NCBI RefSeq assembly: GCF_019048865.1
Contig: NZ_CP077604.1
Coordinates: 2,170,001 to 2,234,000 of the forward strand
Direction of reading: 5' to 3'
Length of the DNA stretch: 64,000 nucleotides
From: Aquihabitans sp. G128
GTDB taxonomy: Bacteria; Actinomycetota; Acidimicrobiia; Acidimicrobiales; Iamiaceae
This document shows positions 1-8,572 of this stretch, in pieces (within the stretch, counting starts at the first letter, position 1; the number at the start of each line of letters is the position of its first letter). The position numbers were made by a program, and so were the translations under genes. The notes beneath the pieces were generated by a model that was not told the DNA's origin, did no database searches, and was given only the letters and a program-made list of their open reading frames with translations.

Positions 1-344
1 CCACGGGCGACTGGGACGTCGAGCTCGGCACCTACGACCCACGGGCCCGGCTCACCGCGGTGCTCGCCCGAGCGTCCGGCGCCATGTCGGCGGCCGCCCC
101 CGAGCAGGTCTTCTTCTTCAGCAACGGGCAGTACCTCGGCCCGGCCACCAAGACCGAGCGGACGGCCATCAGCATCGACGCCTCCAGCGGCGAGCAGGTG
201 GTGGTCACCTACGGCCACTTCGCGGCGGGCGACCCGAACTGCTGCCCGAGCCAGGCGCCGTGGGTGGTCACGTTCACGATCAGCGGCGCCGGCAAGCTCC
301 TGGTGTCGGGCGAGCTGCCCCCGGAGGGCCAGGGCCAGTTCTGA
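1..344 (+). CDS. LppP/LprE-family protein, C-terminal part (5' truncated)
   Basis: The open frame runs in from the left edge (first full codon at base 3) and ends at TGA 342-344, so only about 113 C-terminal residues are present. The motif GDPNCCPS followed by a hydrophobic strand (WVVTFTI) is the hallmark of the LppP/LprE lipoprotein domain known from mycobacteria and other actinobacteria. Members are surface-anchored and of poorly known function. The lipobox that would prove anchoring lies outside the window. It converges with the enoyl-CoA hydratase gene, with a strong hairpin between them. Confidence 0.75.
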   Translation, partial: TGDWDVELGTYDPRARLTAVLARASGAMSAAAPEQVFFFSNGQYLGPATKTERTAISIDASSGEQVVVTYGHFAAGDPNCCPSQAPWVVTFTISGAGKLLVSGELPPEGQGQF

Positions 345-370
345 CGCAGGACCTCGGGTCGGCGGCGGAA

Positions 371-392
371 GGCCGCTGACTGCTCAGCGGCC
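371..392. terminator. Bidirectional hairpin between convergent genes
   Basis: Perfect 9-bp inverted repeat GGCCGCTGA / TCAGCGGCC with a 4-nt loop. It lies 27 bases past the lipoprotein stop and includes the stop codon of the converging enoyl-CoA hydratase gene. There is no T-tract on either side, as is common for actinobacterial hairpin terminators. Confidence 0.6.
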
Positions 393-1169
393 GGTGAAGG
401 TGGCGTGGCCGGGGCCGTGCTCGTTGAAGGAGTCGACGCCGATGCGGGCGTCGTCGGTGCCGAAGACCTCGACGAAGAGCTGCTGCTCGAGGTCGAGGCC
501 GGCGGCCAGGGTGCCCTCGAGGCCGAGGTCGATGGCCTGCTTGGCCAGGCCTTGGGCCACCACCGCGCCCTTGGCCAGCTGGGCCGCCCAGGCCAGCGCC
601 TCGTCGTGGAGCACCTCGGCCTCGACCACGCGGTCGACGAGGCCCATGGCGAGGGCTTCGTCGGCGCGCACCTGGCGCCCCGAGAAGACGAGGTCCTTGG
701 CCTTGGCCGGACCGACCAGGCGGGCCAGACGCTGGGTGCCACCGCCGCCGGGGATGATGCCCAACAGGATCTCGGGCTGGCCGAGGCGGGTCTTGGGCGT
801 CGCCACCCGGAAGTCGCACGCCAGGGCCAGCTCGCAGCCGCCACCCAGGGCGAAGCCGGCGACGGCGGCGATGGTGGCGCGCGGGATGGCGGCCACGGCG
901 TTGAGGGCGTCGAGGAACAGGCCGCCGATGGCCCGGGCCTCGTCGGGCCCGGCGAACTCGGTGATGTCGGCCCCCGCCGCGAACACGCGTGGCCCACCCG
1001 TGATCACGACCGCGCCGGGCGGCTGCTCGGTGAGGGACTGGGCGGCCGAGCGCAGCTGGCGCAGCACCTCCGAGGAGAGGGCGTTGACCTTGGGGTTCTC
1101 CAGCGTCACCACGGCGACGCCGTCGTCCCGCCGCTCGATGGTCACCAGGGCTTGGGAGCTGTCGGCCAT
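384..1169 (-). CDS. Enoyl-CoA hydratase/isomerase family protein
   Basis: A 261-residue crotonase-fold protein of normal family length, expected to hydrate trans-2-enoyl-CoA in beta-oxidation or a related CoA pathway. Visible landmarks are the CoA/oxyanion-hole segment FAAGADITEF (about residues 64-73), the second oxyanion segment GFALGGGCELALACDFRVA, and PEILLGIIPGGGGTQRLARL, which carries a typical catalytic Glu. ATG at 1169 is chosen because the upstream codons overlap the next gene and are arginine-rich. A TAGGGT hexamer ends 8 nt before this ATG. The exact substrate cannot be told from sequence. Confidence 0.9.
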   Translation of the reverse strand: MADSSQALVTIERRDDGVAVVTLENPKVNALSSEVLRQLRSAAQSLTEQPPGAVVITGGPRVFAAGADITEFAGPDEARAIGGLFLDALNAVAAIPRATIAAVAGFALGGGCELALACDFRVATPKTRLGQPEILLGIIPGGGGTQRLARLVGPAKAKDLVFSGRQVRADEALAMGLVDRVVEAEVLHDEALAWAAQLAKGAVVAQGLAKQAIDLGLEGTLAAGLDLEQQLFVEVFGTDDARIGVDSFNEHGPGHATFTGR

Positions 1170-1177
1170 GGGCCAGG

Positions 1178-1183
1178 ACCCTA
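1178..1183 (-). promoter_or_regulatory. -10 hexamer TAGGGT of enoyl-CoA hydratase gene
   Basis: TANNNT element ending 8 nt before the ATG at 1169, the spacing expected for a leaderless or nearly leaderless transcript. Confidence 0.4.
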
Positions 1184-1221
1184 CGGGCGCCTGCGGGGTC
1201 CCGTGCAACCTCCGGCGGCGC

Positions 1222-2175
1222 TCAGGCGTCGAGCGGGTGGAGGATCTCGTCGGCCGCCGACCACGGGTCGAGCCGCCCGGCGGCGACGTCGGCATCGACC
1301 GCGGCGCGGGCGCCCGGCTGGAGCAGCGACTCGACCTTGGCGCGGAGGCGCTGCTCGAGGATGAGGTCGAGCTCGGCCTGGACGCGCGCCCGGCGCCGCT
1401 CCCCCAGCTCGCCCGAGCCCTCCAGGTGGGCGCGGTGCGCGCCGATGGCCTCCCAGACCTCCGCCGCCCCTTCGCCGGTGGTCCCGACGGCCCGCACCAC
1501 GGGTGGGCGCCACCGGCCGGTGTCGGTCAGGTCCATCATCGACTCGAGGTCGTGGGCGGTCTGCTCGGCGCCCGCCCGGTCGGCCTTGTTGACCACGAAG
1601 ACGTCCGCGATCTCCATCAGGCCGGCCTTGGCGGCCTGCACGCTGTCGCCCCAGCCCGGGTTCACCACCACCACCGTGGTGTCGGCGGCGCCGGCCACCT
1701 CGACCTCCACCTGGCCGACGCCCACGGTCTCGATGAGCACCCAGGGGAACCCGGCGGCATCGAGGACCCGAACCGCCTCGGGGGTGGCCAGCGCGAGCCC
1801 GCCAAGGTGGCCGCGGGTGGCCATGGAGCGGATGAACACCCCGTCGTCCAGGGCGTGCTGGCCCATGCGCACCCGGTCGCCGAGGATGGCCCCGCCGGTG
1901 TACGGCGACGACGGGTCGATGGCCAGGACCGAGAGCCGCTCGCCGGAGCGGCGGACGTGGGCCACCACGGCGCTGGTCAGGGTCGACTTGCCGGCGCCGG
2001 GCGCCCCGGTGAGCCCGACGGTGTAGGCGGCGCCGGCCAGGGCGTAGGTGGCCCGCCCGACCTGGTGGGCTTCGCTGCCGCCCCGCTCGACGATGGACAG
2101 GAGGCGGGCCACGGCGGCCCGATCACCGGTGCGCGCCGCCTGCACCAGCTCGTCAGGGGTCGACTTGGGGGCCAC
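1222..2175 (-). CDS. meaB: MeaB/ArgK-family methylmalonyl-CoA mutase chaperone GTPase
   Basis: A 317-residue G3E-type P-loop GTPase. Walker A is GAPGAGKST (about residues 50-58); the switch segment LAIDPSSPYTGGAILGDRVR and the NKAD guanine-specificity motif are present. MeaB proteins gate cobalamin delivery to, and protect, methylmalonyl-CoA mutase; no mutase gene lies in this window. GTG at 2175 is chosen because upstream codons would overlap the NifU-like gene and read as low-complexity arginine-rich sequence. It lies downstream of the NifU-like gene on the same strand with a 53-base gap and could be co-transcribed. Confidence 0.88.
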   Translation of the reverse strand: MAPKSTPDELVQAARTGDRAAVARLLSIVERGGSEAHQVGRATYALAGAAYTVGLTGAPGAGKSTLTSAVVAHVRRSGERLSVLAIDPSSPYTGGAILGDRVRMGQHALDDGVFIRSMATRGHLGGLALATPEAVRVLDAAGFPWVLIETVGVGQVEVEVAGAADTTVVVVNPGWGDSVQAAKAGLMEIADVFVVNKADRAGAEQTAHDLESMMDLTDTGRWRPPVVRAVGTTGEGAAEVWEAIGAHRAHLEGSGELGERRRARVQAELDLILEQRLRAKVESLLQPGARAAVDADVAAGRLDPWSAADEILHPLDA

Positions 2176-2228
2176 GTCAGCGGCGGCGGTCGGAGGCGAC
2201 GGGCACCGGCCCGACGCTAGGCGACGGC

Positions 2229-2489
2229 CTAGAGCGAGACGGTGGTCTCGGAGATGTCGTCGACGCCGTACTGCGACACGGCGGTGACCCCGGGGACCCG
2301 GTCCTTGAGGATGCGCTCGACGCCGGCCTTCAGCGTCACGGTGGACGCCGGGCACGACACGCAGGCCCCGGTGAGCTCGACGGTGACGACCCCGGTGGCC
2401 TCGTCGAACTCACGCAGGAAGATGTCCCCGCCGTCGGCCTGGATGGCCGGGCGGATGACCTCGATGGTGGCCTTGACCTTGTCGTGCAC
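2229..2489 (-). CDS. NifU-like C-terminal domain Fe-S scaffold protein
   Basis: An 86-residue protein consisting only of the NifU C-terminal (Nfu) domain. The paired cysteines CVSCPAS (about residues 43-49) would bind a shared [4Fe-4S] cluster in a dimer for transfer to apoproteins. The IQADGGDIFL segment is also family-typical. The ATG at 2489 is preceded by GAGGAGTCC, a good ribosome-binding site. It lies divergently from the small membrane-protein gene at 2629. Confidence 0.88.
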   Translation of the reverse strand: MHDKVKATIEVIRPAIQADGGDIFLREFDEATGVVTVELTGACVSCPASTVTLKAGVERILKDRVPGVTAVSQYGVDDISETTVSL

Positions 2490-2628
2490 GGGACTCCTCG
2501 GGGGGACGAGCCATCATCGCACCCGCCTCTGGAGCGGTGCGAACCCCGTGGTGCACAACCACGGGGTGCCGCGCCGTGTTCCCGGCGCCGCGTTGCCGTC
2601 GTCACACCCGGTCTGGGAGGCTGCTCCC

Positions 2629-2793
2629 ATGGTCGGGTTCACGGGGGTGCTGGCCCACCAGGGCGGATGGGACGAGATGCTGCTCATCGGCCTGCCCATC
2701 GCCCTGTTCGTGGTCCTGCTCCGCATCGCCAACGCCCGGGCCGCCAAGCTCGAGGACGAGGCCCCCGAGGCGCCCGTCGAGCCGGATCGCTGA
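2629..2793 (+). CDS. Small single-pass membrane protein
   Basis: A 54-residue protein with one hydrophobic segment, MLLIGLPIALFVVLLRIAN (about residues 17-35), and a short charged acidic/proline tail. I do not recognise a named family. The same-strand MFS gene begins 12 bases after its stop, so the two are probably co-transcribed. GC-rich codon use looks like true coding sequence. An inverted repeat GGGAG-CTCCC sits directly before the ATG. Confidence 0.6.
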   Translation: MVGFTGVLAHQGGWDEMLLIGLPIALFVVLLRIANARAAKLEDEAPEAPVEPDR

Positions 2794-2805
2794 CCGCGGC
2801 CCCCC

Positions 2806-4359
2806 TTGCGCGAGACCACCAGCGAGTACGAGGTCGACGACGTCGGCCTGGCCGCCGTCCGCACCCCGCGCGACGACCTGCTCCTCGAGGTCGCCGACGG
2901 GCCCGACCGCTTCGGCTGCGCCCAGGGCCCCTTCGACCGGTACGAGCGGACCGTCGTGGTGGCGCCGGCGCCGAGCGGCGCCGAGGGCCGCCACCTGGTC
3001 ACCGAGACCGTGCGCTGGGAGCTGGCCATCCCGATCTGGGGCGGGCTGTTCCGCCCCCTGGTGCGTCGCCTGCTGCACCGCACCGAGGCCCCGCCACCGC
3101 CCGAGCCCGGGGCCGCCGCGGCCCGGGCGCCGTGGTGGTCGCCCCCGGCCCGCTTCGACGCCCGCTCGGCGCAGGTCCTCAGCCGCCTCTGCGGGCTGTC
3201 GCTGCTGGCCGGCTACCTCGGCACGGTCATCACCCAGACCATCACCTACGCGGCCGACGAGTTCGGGGCCAGCAAGAGCGGCCAGGGCACCACGCTCGCC
3301 GCCGTGCGGGTGGGCGTGCTGCTCTCGCTGGTGCTCATGGGCCTGGCCGACCGCCACGGCCGCAAGCGCCTCCTGGTGTGGAGCGCCGTCGGCGGGGCGA
3401 CCGCCGCAGCGCTGGGTGCGCTGGCGCCGAACCTCTGGGTGCTCGGCACCACGCAGACGTTCTCCCGGGCCTTCTCCACGGCCATGGGCCTGCTCATCGC
3501 CGTGGTGGCCGCCGAGGAGATGCCGGCCGGCGGCCGGGCCTACGCGGTGAGCGTGCTGGCCATGACCGGCGCCCTCGGCGCCGGCGTGGCCGTGATGCTC
3601 CAGTCGCTCGCCGGCCTCGCGGTTCCCGCCTGGCGGGTCATCTACGTGGTGCCGCTGCTGGTGCTGCCGTGGTTCCTGCGCGTCGGCGACCGGCTCCCGG
3701 AGAGCCGGCGCTTCGCCCGGCCCCACGCCCGCGCCCGCTTCGCCGGCCACCGGGCCCGGCTGGCGCTGCTCTGCGGCACCGCCTTCTTCGGCCTGCTCTT
3801 CTACGCCCCGAACACGCAGTTCCAGAACGACTTCCTGCGCACCGAGCACGGCTTCAGCGCGCCGATGATCACCGCGTTCACGCTGCTCACGGGCACGCCG
3901 GCCGGCATCGGCGTGGTGGTGGGCGGCCGCCTGGCCGACACCCACGGCCGCCGGCTCGTGGGGGTGGTGGGCACGCTCGGCGGGGCCGGGCTGATGGCGC
4001 TCGGCTACCAGCTCGGCGGGCCCGCCCTCTGGGTGGTGGGCGTCGTGGGCTCCATCATCGCCGCCCTGACCGTCCCCGCCCTCGCCGTGTACGGCCCCGA
4101 GCTGTTCCCCACCGGCCTGCGGGCCAAGGCCAACGGCGTCATCTCGCTGGCCGGGGTGGCGGGCAGCGCGGTGGGCCTGGTGCTGGGCGGTCGCCTGGCC
4201 GACCACTTCGGGCGCTACGGCCCCGCCATCGCCCTGCTCGGCCTGGGCCCGGTGGTCGTGGTGGGCCTGGTGGTGGCCTTCTACCCGGAGACCGCGCACC
4301 TCGAGCTCGAGGAGCTCAACCCCGAGGACGTCCCGCTGCCCCTGCCGCCGCTGGGCTGA
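2806..4359 (+). CDS. Major facilitator superfamily transporter with cytoplasmic N-terminal extension
   Basis: A 517-residue protein with a polar, charged N-terminal stretch of about 115 residues followed by some 12 hydrophobic helices. The loop motif LADRHGRKRL after the second helix, and its repeats LADTHGRRL and LADHFGRYG in the second half, are the canonical MFS cytoplasmic-loop signatures. The substrate is not evident. TTG at 2806 is taken as start because it follows the preceding stop closely and no ATG/GTG gives a better frame. The soluble N-terminal part matches no family I can name and might be regulatory. Confidence 0.82.
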   Translation: MRETTSEYEVDDVGLAAVRTPRDDLLLEVADGPDRFGCAQGPFDRYERTVVVAPAPSGAEGRHLVTETVRWELAIPIWGGLFRPLVRRLLHRTEAPPPPEPGAAAARAPWWSPPARFDARSAQVLSRLCGLSLLAGYLGTVITQTITYAADEFGASKSGQGTTLAAVRVGVLLSLVLMGLADRHGRKRLLVWSAVGGATAAALGALAPNLWVLGTTQTFSRAFSTAMGLLIAVVAAEEMPAGGRAYAVSVLAMTGALGAGVAVMLQSLAGLAVPAWRVIYVVPLLVLPWFLRVGDRLPESRRFARPHARARFAGHRARLALLCGTAFFGLLFYAPNTQFQNDFLRTEHGFSAPMITAFTLLTGTPAGIGVVVGGRLADTHGRRLVGVVGTLGGAGLMALGYQLGGPALWVVGVVGSIIAALTVPALAVYGPELFPTGLRAKANGVISLAGVAGSAVGLVLGGRLADHFGRYGPAIALLGLGPVVVVGLVVAFYPETAHLELEELNPEDVPLPLPPLG

Positions 4360-4360
4360 G

Positions 4361-4392
4361 CGGCGCGGCCCGGCCCGGCCCGGTCAGCGCCG
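4361..4392. terminator. Possible bidirectional terminator between convergent genes
   Basis: CGGCGC and GCGCCG arms flank a GGCCC triplet repeat in the 24-base gap between the MFS and hydrolase genes. It is very GC-rich with no T-tract, so this is weak. Confidence 0.3.
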
Positions 4393-4983
4393 GGTGGGCG
4401 GGCGGGCCGGCAGGTCGGCCAGCCACGCCACGACGACGGCGCAGATCTCGTCGTCGGCGCCCTTCACGTCGTGGGCCTTGCCCTCCAGCCAGTGGTGGGT
4501 GACCGGGCCACCGATGGCGGCGGTGTGCTCCTCGAGCTCGGCCGGGGAGCCGAACGCGTCCCGGGTGCCGGAGATGAACAGGCACGGCACGTGCAGGTCG
4601 GGCAGGTGGTCGATGCGCAGCTTCTCCGGCTTGCCCGGCGGGTGCAGCGGGTAGCTGAGCAGCACCAGTCCGGCCGCGGGCAGGCCCTCGGCCACCGCCA
4701 TCGAGCAGATGCGCCCGCCCATGGACCGGCCGCCCAGCACCAGCCCCTCGGGCGCGAGCGGCGTCGACGCGGCGAAGGCCTCGGCGTCGGCCACCAGCGA
4801 GGCGATGAGCTTCGGGGCGCGGTCGGGCGCCTTGCGGCCCTCCTTGCGGTACGGGAAGTCGACCCGGGCCACGGGCAGGGGCGCCACGGCCTCGTCCAGG
4901 GCGACCAGGGTGTGGTGGTCGCGGCCGCTGCCCGCGCCGGGCGTGAGCAGGAGGCCTTCGGGTCGGCCGGGCTTCGGGCGCAT
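4384..4983 (-). CDS. Alpha/beta-hydrolase of the KANL3/Tex30-like family
   Basis: A 199-residue predicted serine hydrolase. LLTPGAGSGRDH near the N-terminus forms the oxyanion loop, GGRSMGGR (about residues 103-110) carries the nucleophile Ser, GTRDAFGS supplies the acid, and GKAHDVKG the catalytic His. This compact form matches the bacterial proteins related to Tex30/KANL3; substrates are unknown. A TAGGTT hexamer ends 6 nt before the ATG, so the mRNA is probably leaderless although another gene ends only 16 bases upstream. Confidence 0.8.
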   Translation of the reverse strand: MRPKPGRPEGLLLTPGAGSGRDHHTLVALDEAVAPLPVARVDFPYRKEGRKAPDRAPKLIASLVADAEAFAASTPLAPEGLVLGGRSMGGRICSMAVAEGLPAAGLVLLSYPLHPPGKPEKLRIDHLPDLHVPCLFISGTRDAFGSPAELEEHTAAIGGPVTHHWLEGKAHDVKGADDEICAVVVAWLADLPARPPTRR

Positions 4984-4989
4984 CCGGCG

Positions 4990-4995
4990 AACCTA
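4990..4995 (-). promoter_or_regulatory. -10 hexamer TAGGTT of hydrolase gene
   Basis: Ends 6 nt before the ATG at 4983, fitting leaderless transcription. Confidence 0.45.
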
Positions 4996-4999
4996 GCGA

Positions 5000-5695
5000 C
5001 TAGCCGTGGAGCAGGATGCGGCGTGCCTCGGTGAGGTCGCTGATGCGCTGGGCCGCGCCCTCGGCGGCGCCGCCGTGGTCGGGGTGGGCGGCCATCAGCA
5101 GGGTGCGGAAGCGCTTCTGCACCTCGTCGTGCTGCTGGCCGTCGGGCGTCAGGCCGAGGATGCCGAGCGCCCACACCACCGGGTCGCGCCCGCCGAGCGT
5201 GGCCCAGCCCGTGGTGACCCGGGAGTCGCTGAGGTGCTCGACGAGCTGGGGGCCGATCTCGCCCCGCCAGCGCAGCCCGCGGCGGATGGCGGCGAACATG
5301 GCCGGCCGGTGCTCCTGGTCGACGCGGGACGCGGCGTAGACCGCCCCCAGCACGTTGGGCTCGGCCAGGCCCTTGCCCAGGTCGAACGTGAGCTGCTCGC
5401 CGTCGCCGAGCAGCCGGTGGCGGTGGGCGGTGAGGCCCACGCGGTCGTCCTGGAAGCGGTGGCGCAGGCGGGGCTGCGGGATCCGCTGGCCGGCCTCGAG
5501 CTGGTGGGTGAGCCGGGTGAGGTCGTCGAGCAGCTCGGGATCGACCTCCTCGACGAAGGCGGCAACGATGCCGCCGAGCAGCAGGCCCCCGAACCCGGGC
5601 GCCGGCGAGGTGGGCAGGACGGTCACCCCGAGGGCCACCCGCCGGGTGGGCGCGATGGGCCGGGAGTGGAACACCTCGAGCTCGGCCAGCAGCAC
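5000..5695 (-). CDS. Protein with C-terminal J domain
   Basis: A 231-residue protein. The last 55 residues form a J-like domain: LGILGLTPDG, then QKRFRTLLMAAHPDHGG with the invariant HPD, then ARRILL. J domains stimulate the ATPase of Hsp70/DnaK. The N-terminal 170 residues hold a membrane-like segment, FGGLLLGGIVAAFV (about residues 30-43), and a region of no recognised family. GTG at 5695 is chosen because TACGGT ends exactly 6 nt before it. It is not a full DnaJ: there is no G/F region or zinc finger. Confidence 0.7.
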   Translation of the reverse strand: MLLAELEVFHSRPIAPTRRVALGVTVLPTSPAPGFGGLLLGGIVAAFVEEVDPELLDDLTRLTHQLEAGQRIPQPRLRHRFQDDRVGLTAHRHRLLGDGEQLTFDLGKGLAEPNVLGAVYAASRVDQEHRPAMFAAIRRGLRWRGEIGPQLVEHLSDSRVTTGWATLGGRDPVVWALGILGLTPDGQQHDEVQKRFRTLLMAAHPDHGGAAEGAAQRISDLTEARRILLHG

Positions 5696-5701
5696 CGGTA
5701 C

Positions 5702-5707
5702 ACCGTA
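5702..5707 (-). promoter_or_regulatory. -10 hexamer TACGGT of J-domain gene
   Basis: Ends 6 nt before the GTG at 5695; a leaderless-type element that also decides the start codon. Confidence 0.45.
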
Positions 5708-5920
5708 TCGGGACCCCTGCGTCCCCCAGACGGCTGGCGTTTCCCCCTCCCCACTTCTGGGTAGGCGGCCGCACGGCCGTTCGATCCCCCCGTCGCCGCC
5801 CGGTGCAGAGGCCTGCCTCCGCGCTCGTCGCCAGAAGGACCCGCCCGATGACCTCCCGCCCCCCCGATCTCCCGGCGCCGCCTCGGCGATCGCTGGGCCA
5901 AGGCTGCTCCCTGGACCACC

Positions 5921-6694
5921 GTGGGCGGGAGCGCCCTGGCCGCCCTGGCCGGCATCGACGGCTTCGAGCGCCTCAACTGGTACGACGGCGGGCGCGGCTC
6001 CCTGGCCGCCACCGTCGCCGGCCAGGCCGGGCCCGGCGACGACGCGGCCTCGGCAGCGAGGGCCCGGGAGCTGCTGCGCCCGGCGTTCGCCGCCCTCCCC
6101 CAGGGCCTGTTCCAGGTCGTCGAGCACGGTGGCGAGCCTTGGACCGCCTACGTGGCGCCCGTCGACGGCGACCGCTTCGTCGTCGCCCACACGGTGGCGG
6201 TGGCCGGGACCTACGAGCTGCGGGTGGCCGAGGCCGGCGCCCTCCTCGTCGGCAGCTTGCTGCTCGACCTGGCGACGGCCGTCCCCCGGTTGGCGCCGGC
6301 CGACCGGCCACCGGCCGACCCGCCGGGCTCGGGCCGCAGCGCCCGCCTCCCCCGCACCCTCGTCGAACGGGTTGCGTCGGGTGAGCTCGCCGGCCGGGGA
6401 GCGGTGGAGGTGCTGGTGGCCGAGGGCTGGGACCGCGACCTGGCCGAGGACCTGGTCGACGGGTTGGCGCCGCCGGTCCTGGCCGTCACCTCGCAATCGA
6501 TCGCCACCCTCGACGACCACCGCACGGCGCTGGCCCACGGGCAGCACTGGGTCGGGCGCGACGGCTGGACCTGGCAGGCCCGCCCCGGAGCCACCGAGGA
6601 CCAGGTGCTGCTCTCCCACCTGGGGCCCGACGCCGCCATCCGGTCGGTGTTCGAGCCCCTCGCCTGGTTCACCCGGTGGGGCCGGGCCCACTGA
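5921..6694 (+). CDS. Conserved-looking hypothetical protein
   Basis: A 257-residue soluble protein of no family I recognise. Codon use with G/C at third positions and balanced composition support coding. GTG 5921 is the first start in this frame, but the frame stays open back to 5852 and reads protein-like (GDRWAKAAPWTT). An ATG at 5848 joins it if one C of the seven-C run 5859-5865 is surplus. The true product may therefore carry about 24 more N-terminal residues, starting MTSRPPISRRR. A hydrophobic stretch near residues 105-117 (GALLVGSLLLDLA) may be a buried helix. Confidence 0.6.
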   Translation: MGGSALAALAGIDGFERLNWYDGGRGSLAATVAGQAGPGDDAASAARARELLRPAFAALPQGLFQVVEHGGEPWTAYVAPVDGDRFVVAHTVAVAGTYELRVAEAGALLVGSLLLDLATAVPRLAPADRPPADPPGSGRSARLPRTLVERVASGELAGRGAVEVLVAEGWDRDLAEDLVDGLAPPVLAVTSQSIATLDDHRTALAHGQHWVGRDGWTWQARPGATEDQVLLSHLGPDAAIRSVFEPLAWFTRWGRAH

Positions 6695-6857
6695 CCAGCG
6701 GGGTGCGCCCCGGCGGTGCGATGGCGTGGTCCGGTGGCCGTAGGCTCGCCCCGTCCATGACCCCCCGCATGCACGATCGACCGTGCGCTCCCGGCGGCCG
6801 GACCACCGGCCGGAGCTCCGCCCATCGCGGCGCGCCCCGTCTCGGGCCGGGTGGATC

Positions 6858-8568
6858 GTGAGTCCCGACGAGCCGCCGCGCGGCCGGGGGACGGGTCGAG
6901 GCGCCTCGCACCAGCCCGGCGCCAGCCCGGTCACCGGCTACGAGGACCTGGCCGAGATCGGGCGGGGGGCGTCGGGCCGGGTGTACCGGGCACGGCAGCA
7001 GCGGATGAACCGCGAGGTCGCCCTCAAGGTCCTCGACGCCGCTCCCGACGACCGCGACGCCCGCCGCCGGTTCGACCGCGAGCTGGAGATCACCGTCCGG
7101 CTCGGCAGCCACCCCCACATCGTCCAGGTGCTCGACGCCGGCCAGACCACCGACGGCCGGCCCTACCTGGCCATGGAGCTCTTCGAGCGGGGCTCGGCCG
7201 GCGACTGGTTGGCCCGCTACGGCACGTTCGCCGAGGCCGACGCCATCCGCGCCGGCGCCTCCATCGCCGACGCCCTGGCCGCCGCCCACCACGCCGGCGT
7301 CCTGCACCGCGACGTGAAGCCGGAGAACATCCTGCTCTCGGGCTTCGGCCCGGCGTTGAGCGACTTCGGCATCGCCCGCCCCGCCGACCAGCTCGACCGC
7401 ACGTCGTCGTTCAGCCAGTTCACCCCGTGGCACGCCGCCCCGGAGGTCCTGCTCGACCACCCGCCCACCGAGGCGGCGGACGTGTACTCGCTGGCGTCCA
7501 CCCTCTTCACGCTCCTCGACGGGCGGCCGCCGTTCGCCGGGCCTCCCGGCGAGACGCTGCTGGCGTTCCAGCGCCGCGTCCTCACCGAGGCCCCCCGGGC
7601 CCTGCCGGCCGGCACCGATCCCGAGCTGGCCGAGATCATCCTCGCCGCCCTCGCCCGCGAGCCCCACCAGCGCACCGCCACCGCCACCGCCTTCCGGGAC
7701 CAGCTGCGGCTGCTCGGCTCCACCGGGTTCGCGGCCAGCGAGGCTGCCCGCACCGGCAGCACGCCCCCGGCCGCCGCTCCCGCGCCGGCACCGAGCGGCT
7801 TCGACCCCGCCGCCACCCTGCCCCCGCCGCTCGCGGCCGACCCCGCCGGGACCGCGCCGGACCTCGGCAGCACCGCGCCGCGAGCGCGCCACCACCGCCG
7901 CCGCCGCACCCCTCGTCGCCGCCCCCGCTCCATCGGCCTCGGCCTCGGCGGCGACCGGCAGCGCGCCCCCGCCACCGGAGGCCGGCCCGCTCGGCGACCG
8001 GGGCGACCTGTCGCTCACCCGGGCCGCCGGCACCGCGCCGGACCCCGTCGAGGTGCGCTCCGGGGCGGCGGCGCGCCGGGCCCGGTGGCCCTTCGTGGTG
8101 GGCGGGCTCGTGCTGCTGCTCGTCCTCGCGGTCGTCGCCGGAGCCGCCCTCTCCGGCGACGGCGGCGACACCCCGCCCACCACCACCGCAGCGCCACCGG
8201 TGGTGCCCACCCTGCCCAAGGGCAGCCCGGGGACGCCGAAGGACGTGGAGGTCGACGACCAGGGGACCAAGGCCACCATCACGTGGACCGACACCACCAA
8301 GGGGGCGGGCACGCCCGGCGTCCTCGTCCTCGACGAAGAGGGCAACCGGAAGGCCACCGCCCTCGACGACGGCCAGACCAGCTTCGTGGCCGAGGACCTC
8401 GATCCCGACCTCGGCTACTGCTTCGTGGTCAGCATGATCTTCCCGGGAGCCGGCGGCGCGGGCATCACCAACGTCCAGAGCGAGCCGGCGTGCATCCGCG
8501 GCGCCGAGATCGAGGCTCCCACCACCACGACCGCCAAGCCCAAGGCCACCACGACCACCACCGGCTGA
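6858..8568 (+). CDS. Transmembrane Ser/Thr protein kinase with extracellular FN3-like domain (frameshifted)
   Basis: An Hanks-type kinase followed by a Pro/Ala/Thr linker, one membrane helix and an outer fibronectin-III-like domain. The kinase core shows the glycine loop IGRGASGRVYRA, VALKVLD with the ATP-anchoring Lys, HRDVKPENIL, SDFGIAR and the APE motif, so it should be active. The membrane helix VVGGLVLLLVLAVVAGAAL is encoded near 8095-8150. The frame changes by one base near 7884-7888 (GCGCGCC); removing one base gives a continuous 569-residue protein through APRAATTAAAAP. Start GTG 6858 precedes SPDEPP. It converges with the transglutaminase-like gene, leaving only 4 bases between, and matches the kinase-FN3 theme of the cluster. 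Confidence 0.82.
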
Positions 8569-8572
8569 CGCC

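Noticed and set aside
6676-6861. Small frame between the hypothetical gene and the kinase
   Set aside because: Low-complexity Gly/Arg/Pro composition, and it overlaps the preceding gene's end.
5000-6934. Long extension of the J-domain frame upstream
   Set aside because: The upstream part is arginine/glycine-rich shadow of the opposite gene, and TACGGT sets GTG 5695 as start.
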